Shown here: positions 1 through 7,628 of the stretch, piece after piece
How positions within the stretch are numbered: position 1 is the stretch's first letter
How the letters are laid out: every line of letters starts with the position of its first letter
NCBI GenBank assembly: GCA_021850135.1
Contig: JAJZRV010000008.1
Coordinates: 1 to 45,821 of the forward strand
Reading direction: 5' to 3'
Length of the DNA stretch: 45,821 nt
Origin: Pseudomonadota bacterium
GTDB lineage: Bacteria; Pseudomonadota; Gammaproteobacteria; Burkholderiales; Ferrovaceae
Notes under the pieces: generated by a model
The model's database searches: none
Told to the model about the DNA's origin: nothing
Seen by the model: only the letters and a program-made list of their open reading frames with translations
Made by a program: the position numbers and the translations under genes

Positions 1-1666
1 ATTCCTTCACAACAGAAGCAACGATCTTGGGATCCTGTTGCGCCAGCTGTTTGGCCGTACCCAGGTTGGACTCGTAAGATGCGCCGAACTGCGCCTGGGC
101 TCCGGCCTCGCTGTTCATGGCCATCGCATCATTCCTGGAAATCCTGGGTTCTGGTACGGTCGCCAGTACCCGGGCCAGATTCCTGAATGCCGGCCGGATG
201 ATCCCCATCAGGAGAAACAGGGTCACGCCCGCAATGGCGGCATATTTCAGGCCTTCCTTGGCCATGGACAGGGTTTCGGGCTGTTTCCACAGCGGCACTT
301 CGGTCAGGACTTCTTTCTGTTCGTCGAAGGGGCTGTTGAGCAGGCTCAGGGTGTCTCCCCGCTTTTCATCAAAACCCACGGAATCCTTGACCAGGGTGGT
401 AATTTGCGCCTTTTCGCCGTCGCTCAAGGGGCGTGTACTGGTCTTGCCGGCACTATCCGTAATGGTTCGGTTGTTCAGCACGACGGCGACGGAAAGCCTG
501 CGAATAGCGCCCACGGGCAGTTTGGTGTGACTGATGGTGCGATCCACCTGAAAATTGGTGGTGGATTCCTTGCGCGTACTGGCCGTGTTCTGGGAGGTTA
601 TCTCCGCGGCTGGCGCAGCCGCCGGGGTAGCACCTGCGACTGCGCTCTTGGCGCTGGCCTGGGGGGTGACAGGTGTGGGAGCGGTCAAGGGTGCCGTGGC
701 CGGCACGGGGGGCTGATTGGTGAGCGCCCCGGGAATGCCGGTACCCTGCTGAACACCGCTGGGGCTGCTGGATTCCAGCGTCTGCTGGCTCAGAATGGCG
801 GCCTGGTTGGGTGGTTGGTTGGGTTTATAGGTTTCGGCGGTCTGTTCAGCCTGGGTAAAGTCGATGTCGGCGGTGACCTGGGCACGCACGTTCCTGGCTC
901 CCACCAGGGGGGCAACCATGTCCTCGATGCGCTTGCTGAAATCCTGCTCCACCTCATGCACATACTTGAGCTGGCTGGCATCCAGAACCCCGCTTCCGCC
1001 TTCCGTGGGGGCGGAAAGCAGGGTACCACTTTGGTCCACCACCGTGACGTTTTTAGCAGGCATATTGGGCACGCTGCTGGAAATCAGGTGCACGACGGCA
1101 TTGACCTGCCCTGCATCCAGCGTCCGGCCTGGATAGAGGGCCAGCACCACAGAAGCCCCTGGGCTTTGCTGCTCCTTGACGAATACGGTGGGCTTAGGAA
1201 TGGCCAGGTGGATGCGCGCGGTCTGAACTGGGGCCAAGGTTTGCACGGAGCGCGCCAACTCTCCCTCCAGAGCCCGCTTGTAGTTGACCTGCTCGAGGAA
1301 CTCGCTGGTGCCGAATTTCTGGTTTTCCATCAGCTCAAAACCCACGGTGCCCCCTTTGGGCAGACCCTGGGACGCCAGGCGCAGGCGCACTTCGTGAACC
1401 TGGTTGGCAGGAACCAGGAGCGCCCCCCCTCCTTCGGCAAACTTGTAGGGCACATTCATCTGCTGCAGGGAGTCAATGATGGCACCGCCATCCCGATCGG
1501 AGAGATTGCTGTACAACACGCGGTAGTCCGGCGTGGAACCCCAAAGCCACAACCCAACCGCCACCGCAACCAGTGCAGCCACGGCCATGATCAAACCCAT
1601 TTTTTGCTGACCGGACATCTGGCCTAGCGAGCGCACCAAGGGGGAAGCGGAGTTATTTTCTGCCAT
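1..1666 (-). CDS. fliF: Flagellar MS-ring protein FliF (3' end cut by window edge)
   Basis: FliF builds the MS ring in the inner membrane, the base of the flagellar motor and export gate. From the ATG at 1666 the frame is open for 555 codons to the window edge. The N-terminus has a membrane helix (about residues 20-38), followed by the periplasmic ring-building region with the family pattern around DYRVLYSNLSDRDGG. A second helix (AIAGVTLFLLMGI) lies near the C-terminus. The last visible residues, DPKIVASVVKE, are the FliG-binding tail, so only a few codons are missing. It diverges from fliE, as in enteric bacteria. fliG and the export genes would be expected just outside the window. Confidence 0.96.
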   Translation of the reverse strand, partial: MAENNSASPLVRSLGQMSGQQKMGLIMAVAALVAVAVGLWLWGSTPDYRVLYSNLSDRDGGAIIDSLQQMNVPYKFAEGGGALLVPANQVHEVRLRLASQGLPKGGTVGFELMENQKFGTSEFLEQVNYKRALEGELARSVQTLAPVQTARIHLAIPKPTVFVKEQQSPGASVVLALYPGRTLDAGQVNAVVHLISSSVPNMPAKNVTVVDQSGTLLSAPTEGGSGVLDASQLKYVHEVEQDFSKRIEDMVAPLVGARNVRAQVTADIDFTQAEQTAETYKPNQPPNQAAILSQQTLESSSPSGVQQGTGIPGALTNQPPVPATAPLTAPTPVTPQASAKSAVAGATPAAAPAAEITSQNTASTRKESTTNFQVDRTISHTKLPVGAIRRLSVAVVLNNRTITDSAGKTSTRPLSDGEKAQITTLVKDSVGFDEKRGDTLSLLNSPFDEQKEVLTEVPLWKQPETLSMAKEGLKYAAIAGVTLFLLMGIIRPAFRNLARVLATVPEPRISRNDAMAMNSEAGAQAQFGASYESNLGTAKQLAQQDPKIVASVVKE

Positions 1667-1829
1667 GTCTTCAGCTATGGATCAATACGTCCGGGAACTG
1701 CATCAGGCCCATTATCTCCGGGACCCTCCAGACTATTGGCCCAAACAGGGGGGAAATCCGGAGGCTATTCCCGAATTGATACTGCTGGCACGGATGATAT
1801 GGTGTCCGCATTATTCGCGGAGACTTCCC

Positions 1830-2156
1830 ATGAACGTTCCTGCAATCGATAGCCTCCTGGCCCAGATGCGCGCCGCTGTGGTTGCCGCCCAGGGCAACGT
1901 CACTCCGGCCGCCTCCCCCGTGGCCGGAGGGGGCATCGATTTTGCCAGCGCCTTGAAGGCCTCCCTGGACCAGGTATCGCAGGTACAAAACCAGGCTGAG
2001 GGTCTGGAACAGCGCTTTACGCTGGGGGACCCCCAGGTCAGCCTGAGCGACGCCATGATTGGCATGCAAAAGGCCAATATCGCACTGCAAACCACGATCC
2101 AGGTGCGCAACAAGGTCGTGGCGGCCTACAACGACATCATGAACATGCAGGTATGA
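1830..2156 (+). CDS. fliE: Flagellar hook-basal body protein FliE
   Basis: FliE joins the MS ring to the proximal rod and is the first exported rod component. The product is 108 aa, normal for the family. It has the conserved C-terminal half (DPQVSLSDAMIGMQKANI, then QVRNKVVAAYNDIMNMQV). The ATG at 1830 was chosen because homology begins there (MNVPAIDSLLAQM); an in-frame ATG at 1665 would add 55 unrelated residues overlapping the fliF start. fliE stands alone and diverges from fliF, and its end converges on ycgR with 30 bases between. I saw no clear sigma-28 or sigma-54 promoter in the 163-base divergent gap. Confidence 0.95.
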   Translation: MNVPAIDSLLAQMRAAVVAAQGNVTPAASPVAGGGIDFASALKASLDQVSQVQNQAEGLEQRFTLGDPQVSLSDAMIGMQKANIALQTTIQVRNKVVAAYNDIMNMQV

Positions 2157-2186
2157 CGTCGTGAACACCACCATGGCGGTTGCCTG

Positions 2187-2930
2187 CTAAAGGAGGTTGG
2201 CCTTCTGTTGCTGGGTAATGTAGCGTTGCAACAAAATCCCCATCTTGCCGTCCAGATCCGTAAACCCGCAACCGGCACAGCCCCGCCCCCCCCCGGATTG
2301 CAGACGGGTCACTGAAATGTACCGAACCTGGATGCCCACCGTCAGTTCCACCTCTTCGTCCAGCCTGATCTTGCAGCCTGGAATGACTTTTCCAGGCTGC
2401 AGGTCCGGGTCATTCTCTTCGCAGTACAGGGCGATACCCCCGCGACTGATATCCCTGACGGACAGTTCACGGCGTCTGGGGGGCTCCCCCTCCAGGATCA
2501 GGATGCATTTGAGCGCACCGGCAGGCAGAAACAGCCTGAAGTAGTCCCGGCGCTGGATGCGCAACAAATAATCCGGAATGGGAAAATAAAATGCTTCCAG
2601 ATTATCCAGCTTGGTCAATTCCAGCTGGTCAATTTCAAACTGCACCTTAGCCTGATGGTGCGAACTCACGAAAATACAGCCCTCGCTCTTGGCCACCTGC
2701 ATGTTTTCGTCGTGGTTCTGCGAGGCATCCAGCCACACACCCTCTTCGTCCACCCCAATGACCGAGGTCAGAATGAACTGACGCCGCTTGTCGTAGTACA
2801 GGGCAGCCCGCGCAGAATTTTTTTCGATGTCGCGAAGGATGAAATAGATCTCCCGGGAAGACTGGACTTCAAATTGCTCTTCGTCGCCACCGGGGAACAG
2901 CTCAATCGTCAGTGATACGTCGTTGCTCAT
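2187..2930 (-). CDS. ycgR: Flagellar brake protein YcgR (PilZ domain)
   Basis: YcgR binds cyclic di-GMP and slows the flagellar motor. The 247-aa product has an N-terminal YcgR domain (about 10-115) and a C-terminal PilZ domain. The c-di-GMP ligands are visible: an RxxxR switch (R128 to R132, in RRDYFR) and DxSxxG (D160-S162-G165). Its ATG overlaps the fhlB stop by 4 bases (ATGA), so it is the last gene of the fliC/fliD late operon. A run of nine G (plus-strand C at 2286-2294) codes the SGGG stretch near residue 214. The diguanylate cyclase at 10792-12489 is a nearby possible source of its ligand. Confidence 0.93.
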   Translation of the reverse strand: MSNDVSLTIELFPGGDEEQFEVQSSREIYFILRDIEKNSARAALYYDKRRQFILTSVIGVDEEGVWLDASQNHDENMQVAKSEGCIFVSSHHQAKVQFEIDQLELTKLDNLEAFYFPIPDYLLRIQRRDYFRLFLPAGALKCILILEGEPPRRRELSVRDISRGGIALYCEENDPDLQPGKVIPGCKIRLDEEVELTVGIQVRYISVTRLQSGGGRGCAGCGFTDLDGKMGILLQRYITQQQKANLL

Positions 2931-3223
2931 AGCCTGGGTTTCTCATCTGCGAAGGACTCACCGCGCTCCAGACGATACAGCCAAGCCAGCAATTCAGCAA
3001 CGGCCAGATAGAGTTGCGGGGGAATGCTCTGGTCGAGTTCCACTTGCATGAGCAGACCCACCAGCTCTTCGGATTCATGCACAAAAACACCGTGTTCTCG
3101 CGCGTGCTCGATGATGGCCTGGGCAATCAGCCCCCGGCCCTTGGCCACCACGCGCGGCGCGCTGTCCTGGCCCTGGTAGGCCAGTGCAACCGCACTCTGG
3201 CGCTTCCGATCAGGAGGATTCAT
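2927..3223 (-). CDS. fhlB: FlhB C-terminal-domain-like protein
   Basis: A 98-aa protein homologous to the cytoplasmic C-terminal domain of the export switch FlhB, without the membrane part. Stand-alone copies of this type (FhlB/YlqH family) are known; some can partly replace the cleaved FlhB domain, but the role is not fixed. Visible features are AVALAYQGQDSAPRVVAKG, which matches the region after the cleavage site, and IPPQLYLAVAELLAWLYRL, which matches the end of true FlhB. The NPTH autocleavage motif itself is absent, replaced by a sequence beginning NPPDRKRQ. The start at 3223 (MNPPDRK) is preferred to an upstream ATG at 3241; it overlaps the fliK end by 14 bases. Confidence 0.85.
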   Translation of the reverse strand: MNPPDRKRQSAVALAYQGQDSAPRVVAKGRGLIAQAIIEHAREHGVFVHESEELVGLLMQVELDQSIPPQLYLAVAELLAWLYRLERGESFADEKPRL

Positions 3224-4292
3224 GCTGCACCACCAAGGCACTGTTGACCTTGAGCCCAGCCTCGGTCAGCGACGATACCAGGCGCGTACTGGCGCTGCCC
3301 ATCAGCGCACGCGTCTGGGGTGAACCCGCATCGAGCGCGAGCGTCATGCCGCCCGCAGACAACCGCATCTGCGCAGTGACGGTTCCCAGGGTAGGGAGCT
3401 CCAGCTGGAGGGAAGTGGCCCAGGTGCGCTCCTGCTCCACCCCTGGGGCCTGACCCTGTTCCCCCCCGGGTTGCTGCCAGATTTGCCATTGCAGGGGCTG
3501 GTTTTGAAATACCTGGCCCTGCCACAGGATCCGCCCGGTCTCCAGGGCATTGAGCTGCTGCTGGACCAGGGGCTGCAGGTGGGGAGGAATGGGAATGCTC
3601 GCGTTCTGTGATGATGCCCCGACAGCATCCGCGGTCACTTCTTGTACTCCGGCACTGCTTGCGGCGCTTGCAGTGTTTGCAGCGATGGATAAAAGAGGTG
3701 GCCTTCGATCCCCAGCGGGAGCAGGCTGATTTTGCGGCTCCTGCAGCAGTTGCGCGGCGGTACGCCCGCCATCCAGCCACTGGGCCTGGTGGGACTCGTA
3801 GAACAGACCGCTGTTATTGATGGCTTCGCGCAGCATATTGGCCAGGGGCTGCGCCTGGGGAAGTTCGGCGGTCGTCACCAAGGGTGGCTTTGGGGGGGCG
3901 TTCACCAGGGTCTTTTCAGGCTGTTGCTGCGACAGTGCTGAGAGCATGCGCGCCGTCGTGCTCAACTGCTGCGAGGTGGACAAGGGGTTTGTCGAAGCCA
4001 CCATGCTGAAGGTCAGCCGGGGCTGCAGTGACACCACCTGAAGCTCCACCGTATCTCCCGTATGCACCAGGGTGGGAAGCTTCATCTGTACCAGTTGGTT
4101 GGCCACCCGGACTTTGAAGAGTCCGGGGGAGATTTCTGAGAGCACGGCCCCCTGCAGTTTCTGGCCTTGCGCAAACGATGGCGCCGCTGCTTCATGGGCG
4201 GGAGTGGCAGCTGGATCTGTGGCTGCTACAGGGAGCGTTTCCTTGGAAAGCGCGTAGGCTCTCAACGCACTGAGCAATTCGACAGGAAGCAT
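3210..4292 (-). CDS. fliK: Flagellar hook-length control protein FliK-like
   Basis: FliK is the exported ruler that measures the hook and triggers the FlhB specificity switch. The 360-aa product is low-complexity and rich in Q, A and P through its first ~260 residues. The C-terminal ~95 residues look like the hook-length control domain (LELPTLGTVTAQMRLSAGGMTLAL, then ALMGSASTRLVSSLTEAGLKV). It lies between fliT and an FlhB-like gene, which supports a role in export switching. A second FliK could exist elsewhere, since fliK is often beside fliJ, outside this window. The central region is too divergent to assign. Confidence 0.8.
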   Translation of the reverse strand: MLPVELLSALRAYALSKETLPVAATDPAATPAHEAAAPSFAQGQKLQGAVLSEISPGLFKVRVANQLVQMKLPTLVHTGDTVELQVVSLQPRLTFSMVASTNPLSTSQQLSTTARMLSALSQQQPEKTLVNAPPKPPLVTTAELPQAQPLANMLREAINNSGLFYESHQAQWLDGGRTAAQLLQEPQNQPAPAGDRRPPLLSIAANTASAASSAGVQEVTADAVGASSQNASIPIPPHLQPLVQQQLNALETGRILWQGQVFQNQPLQWQIWQQPGGEQGQAPGVEQERTWATSLQLELPTLGTVTAQMRLSAGGMTLALDAGSPQTRALMGSASTRLVSSLTEAGLKVNSALVVQHESS

Positions 4293-4324
4293 ACCTTACG
4301 GTGCAGCAAGCCTGGACAGCATAT

Positions 4325-4666
4325 TCAGCGCCCGGCGTAAGCGCGGCGTATTTGTTGTTCCTTACTGGTCACCCGCATGGCCCATTCCAGCTTTTCCATC
4401 CAGGGCTGGGCATGCCGACGAATGGTGGCATCGTCTGCCAGCATCTTGAGAATCAATGCCTTCTTGCGTGCCCGGCCATCCTCCGATAGCGACACCTGCT
4501 GCGTATCCACTTGCTTCATCAATGCCACCTGCTCACGACATTGCGTCTCCAGCGCAGTAAGGCGATCCCACTGCCCCTGGGCCGCCGCTTCGCTCATGAG
4601 CCCCATCAGGGATGACAGGGCTTCATAATTTTGAACGATGGAAGTCACGCCATCACACGCGTTCAT
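4325..4666 (-). CDS. fliT: Flagellar chaperone FliT
   Basis: FliT is the export chaperone for the cap protein FliD and, in enterics, an anti-FlhDC factor. The product is 113 aa, helical throughout (IVQNYEALSSLMGLMSEAAAQGQWDRLTALETQCREQV...). The ATG at 4666 (MNACDG) overlaps the fliS end by 14 bases, a usual sign of translational coupling. An in-frame ATG at 4852 would add a proline-rich 62-aa stretch that is simply fliS read in another frame, so it was rejected. FliT is poorly conserved; the call rests mainly on size, helical pattern and position after fliD-fliS. Confidence 0.85.
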   Translation of the reverse strand: MNACDGVTSIVQNYEALSSLMGLMSEAAAQGQWDRLTALETQCREQVALMKQVDTQQVSLSEDGRARKKALILKMLADDATIRRHAQPWMEKLEWAMRVTSKEQQIRRAYAGR

Positions 4667-5144
4667 AGAGCCGGGACGTTGCGGGGCGTTCGCCGTAGAG
4701 CTTCGCCGGTGCCGAAGGTTGCGCCGGAACTTCGGGTACGGTGGCGGAGGCGGCAGCGCCTGGCTTTCTAATACTTTCCCAGGCACCACGCAACTCCACC
4801 AGCAGGCCGGTGATTTCGTCCAGCGCCGCGGAATCGTTGTGCAAGTTGGCATGGAAAAGGCGGCGACTCATGTATTCATAAAGCGCATCCAGGTTCTTCG
4901 CGAGTTCACCGCCTACTTCCTTGTTCAGGCTGGCCCTGAGGCCGCTATCGATGATTGAAATAGCCTGCGAAATGGATTTGCCCTTGCTGGCAATTTCCTT
5001 GCGTAACATATGGTTTTTTGCCGCAGCAATGGACAACAACGCGCCCTGGTACAGCAGCTGGATCAGTTTGTGCGGATCCGCCGAAATCACGCTGGATTCC
5101 ACGCCCACATCAACATATTTCTTCAGGTTTGCCATCGCGCTCAT
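4653..5144 (-). CDS. fliS: Flagellin export chaperone FliS
   Basis: FliS binds the C-terminus of flagellin in the cytoplasm and delivers it to the export gate. The protein is 163 aa from the ATG at 5144. Family features are YVDVGVESSVISADPHKLIQLLYQGAL, IASKGKSISQAISIIDSGLRASLN and LYEYMSRRLFHANLHND. The C-terminal ~35 residues are a variable Ala/Pro tail. Two other ATGs lie close by: 5159, within the fliD stop (ATGA), and 5135. The 5144 start has a GAGG ribosome site about 9 bases upstream and is preferred. Confidence 0.94.
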   Translation of the reverse strand: MSAMANLKKYVDVGVESSVISADPHKLIQLLYQGALLSIAAAKNHMLRKEIASKGKSISQAISIIDSGLRASLNKEVGGELAKNLDALYEYMSRRLFHANLHNDSAALDEITGLLVELRGAWESIRKPGAAASATVPEVPAQPSAPAKLYGERPATSRLYERV

Positions 5145-5155
5145 GTGGTCGGGCC

Positions 5156-7174
5156 TCATCTAAGTAGTTGCGATAATTGTTGCGTGAGATAGGAACTGGT
5201 CTGGCTCATGGTGCCCAGCGTGGTATTCAGTGCCGAATACTGCGCCGTCAAAGCCTGCTGGATGCCGGTCAACCGGGTCTGCCATGTTGCAATCTGACTG
5301 TTGATTCCCGCCACCGTCGTATTGATGCCGTTTGTTTCGGCTGCCAGGGGCCCGCTGTACGGATCGAGCAGGCTATTGGCCAGGCTGTTCAGTGTGACGG
5401 CATAGCCTTGCGAGTAGCCCACGGTACCGCGACTGCCCGTGGTGCCCCCGGTCACCTGAACTGCAAGTCCGTTGCTGCTGCCCGTCGTGGAAGTCAGCAG
5501 CTGACCGTTGCCCGTGGCCGTCGCACCATTGATGGTGCCCGCCACATCCACCCCACTGACCGGGGTGGCGGTACCGAAGAGGCCCGCAGCAGCACTGCCT
5601 CCCGATGAGGCACCCAGGATCACGCTGGAAGCCGCACCGTAATCATTGGCAGTGACGCTCAGGACGCCTGCATTCTGGGTCACCGATACCGACTTGCCCG
5701 CCGCGGTCAGCCCTGACGAGCCGTTGATCATGGACTGGATCTGGGTGGCCAGGGAGGCGGCCGTGTAGGTTCCCGGGGGAATCACGACCGTGGTGGCAAT
5801 TCCATCCACCAGGAGGTTCAACGTGTCATTACTGTTTTGAGTGATGGTCAACCCGGCTGCGGTTGAACCTTTCAGATTGCCCTGCGTGGCCAACTGGCTG
5901 ACGTTGACGGCATAGGAACCAGGCTGCGTGCTGGCTGTGGCACCTGAATAAGTGATCAGGCTGTCGGAGGCTTTGCCCACGGTGGAAAACAAGCTGGCAA
6001 TGTCGCTCGCATTGGTGTTGATGGCATTGTTGAGCTTGGTGGTGTCCACCGCCAGACTGCCGTCTTTCTGAAACGTCACGCCAATGGCATCCAGCGTGGT
6101 ATAGGTACTGGTTGTATTGGAAATGGCATTGTTCAATGCCGCGTGCATCTGCGTCTGGATGGCGTTGATCATGGGATCTCCCATCAATACGCCGCCCGTG
6201 CTGGTAGAGCTGTTGTAGCTTGATACGCCTTGAACTGCGGTATTCAGTGCATTGTAGGCGGTCACAAAGGAATCGACCGCCGAGGCGATGCCCGTGGTGT
6301 TGTTGCTCACGCTCACCGTGGCGGGCGTCGTGGTCGTCCCATTGAGCGTGAAGGTCAGGCCATGAATGGCATTGGTCACCGTGTTGGAACTTTGCGTGAC
6401 GCTGATGCCGTTGACCGTCAACTGGGCATTCTGACCGGCTGTGGTTTGCGACAGGCTTTGTGTTCCCGCCGGGTTTTCGCTCAACAGGCTGCTGAGCGTG
6501 GCATCGCCACTGACGGCGATCTGCATGCTGTTGCTGGCCCCGGACGCACTGGTCAGCACCAACCGGTAAGGCGTGGCGCTGCCGTCATTGACGATGCTGG
6601 CAGAAACACCCATGTTGGCCGCATTGATCGCGTTTGCGATGCCCGACAGGGAATTGTTGCTGCTGTCGATGGTCAGCGTCTTGACGCCATTGCCATTGGG
6701 CGTAAACGTCGCCCCGCTGTAGGACCCATTGCTGAGCGTCCCGCCTGAAATCGTGCCAAAGGTAAAGGACAGGGTGGTGGGTGACCCCGCTCCAATGGCA
6801 GCCGTCGAACTCGTCTGCCCGGTAGCCACCAGGCTTTGGGCCTGGGCCAGCGCAGAGACGCCAACAGAGTAATTTCCGAGTGCGGCGCCGGTTGCAGCCG
6901 AAACACCCACAGCGCTACTGGAAGAAAAGGCATTTAGCGCCTGGAACTGGCTGGCACTCGTCAAACCCTGGACAGCCGTCTGAAATGAGGTCAAAGCGCC
7001 ATTGACGGTACCCAGTGCCGTCAACTTGGTTTGATAACCCGCTTCCTGCTGTTGCAACATGGTGACCGGCTGGCTCTCCACCGTCATCAACTGGCTGACG
7101 ATGCTGGAGACGTCGATCGACTGCGTCGTGACGGGCGCTGCGGAAACCACCGAAGTAGAGGCAGTAACGGCCAC
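5156..7174 (-). CDS. fliD: Flagellar filament capping protein FliD
   Basis: FliD forms the cap that folds and inserts flagellin at the filament tip. The 672-aa product is longer than the usual ~450-500. The N-terminal domain is clear (IDVSSIVSQLMTVESQPVTMLQQQEAGYQTKLTALG at about 20-55), with flagellin-type IN motifs in the middle. The C-terminal domain ends in a coiled coil (GINTTVAGINSQIATWQTRLTGIQQ, LTAQYSALNTTLGTMSQTSSYLTQQLSQ). The extra length is a Ser/Thr/Gly/Ala-rich insertion at roughly 410-600. The gene follows flaG by 8 bases and its stop touches fliS. The large cap fits the very large flagellin next door. Confidence 0.96.
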   Translation of the reverse strand: MAVTASTSVVSAAPVTTQSIDVSSIVSQLMTVESQPVTMLQQQEAGYQTKLTALGTVNGALTSFQTAVQGLTSASQFQALNAFSSSSAVGVSAATGAALGNYSVGVSALAQAQSLVATGQTSSTAAIGAGSPTTLSFTFGTISGGTLSNGSYSGATFTPNGNGVKTLTIDSSNNSLSGIANAINAANMGVSASIVNDGSATPYRLVLTSASGASNSMQIAVSGDATLSSLLSENPAGTQSLSQTTAGQNAQLTVNGISVTQSSNTVTNAIHGLTFTLNGTTTTPATVSVSNNTTGIASAVDSFVTAYNALNTAVQGVSSYNSSTSTGGVLMGDPMINAIQTQMHAALNNAISNTTSTYTTLDAIGVTFQKDGSLAVDTTKLNNAINTNASDIASLFSTVGKASDSLITYSGATASTQPGSYAVNVSQLATQGNLKGSTAAGLTITQNSNDTLNLLVDGIATTVVIPPGTYTAASLATQIQSMINGSSGLTAAGKSVSVTQNAGVLSVTANDYGAASSVILGASSGGSAAAGLFGTATPVSGVDVAGTINGATATGNGQLLTSTTGSSNGLAVQVTGGTTGSRGTVGYSQGYAVTLNSLANSLLDPYSGPLAAETNGINTTVAGINSQIATWQTRLTGIQQALTAQYSALNTTLGTMSQTSSYLTQQLSQLLR

Positions 7175-7182
7175 GGAAACTC

Positions 7183-7545
7183 CTAAACCTTATGCTGCAG
7201 CAGCATACCCTGCTGCATGGTGTCGATGGCCTGGGCGATGGCCAGTACCTGTTCCGACGGTATCTGCTTGATCACTGTTCCCGTGCCTGATTCCACCACC
7301 TTGACGACGGTTTCCTTGGTACTGGGATCAACGCTGAACATCACCCCACGATTCATGAATTGCATGGACTGGTTGATGTTGTTGACCGCTGCTTTCACCT
7401 GAGCGGCAGTCTGCTCCTGGGGCGGCTGTGACGCCTGTTGCAGGGGTTGGGGCTGCTGTCCCGGTGACGGCGCCAAAGGCAATGCCGGCCCATCGCTTGC
7501 TGACTGGGCCGGAACAGTGCTACCACTCAAATTTTGGATAATCAT
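7183..7545 (-). CDS. flaG: FlaG family protein
   Basis: FlaG proteins affect filament length; their mechanism is not settled. This 120-aa product has a variable Pro/Gln-rich first half and the conserved C-terminal half: VNNINQSMQFMNRGVMFSVDPSTKETVVKVVES, then TGTVIKQIPSEQVLAIAQAID. It lies between flagellin and fliD, the normal place for this family. It is 8 bases upstream of fliD and so co-transcribed with it. Confidence 0.93.
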   Translation of the reverse strand: MIIQNLSGSTVPAQSASDGPALPLAPSPGQQPQPLQQASQPPQEQTAAQVKAAVNNINQSMQFMNRGVMFSVDPSTKETVVKVVESGTGTVIKQIPSEQVLAIAQAIDTMQQGMLLQHKV

Positions 7546-7566
7546 GGTTGATATCCTCGATGGTAA

Positions 7567-7603
7567 AGCCCGGGGGAGCAGTCATGGACTGCTCCCCCGG
7601 GCT
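7567..7603 (-). terminator. Hairpin after fliC (probable terminator)
   Basis: A perfect 17-bp stem (7567-7583 with 7587-7603) and a 3-base loop lies 26 bases after the fliC stop and 22 bases before flaG. On the minus strand it is followed only by TTTACC, so it has no strong U-tract. It is probably a partial terminator or an mRNA 3'-end stabiliser, giving much flagellin mRNA and some read-through into flaG-fliD. Confidence 0.75.
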
Positions 7604-7628
7604 AGCTTACTTTACCCCCCACGCCCGC

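Noticed and set aside
38-1627. Long open frame (529 codons) on the plus strand opposite fliF
   Set aside because: It is antisense to a clear full-length FliF frame, has no recognisable family or ribosome site, and has the composition expected of a GC-rich shadow.
1667-1829. Sigma-54 or sigma-28 promoters in the fliF/fliE gap
   Set aside because: I looked for GG-N10-GC and for TAAAGTTT-N11-GCCGATAA on both strands and found no convincing match; FlhDC-dependent promoters cannot be recognised by eye.
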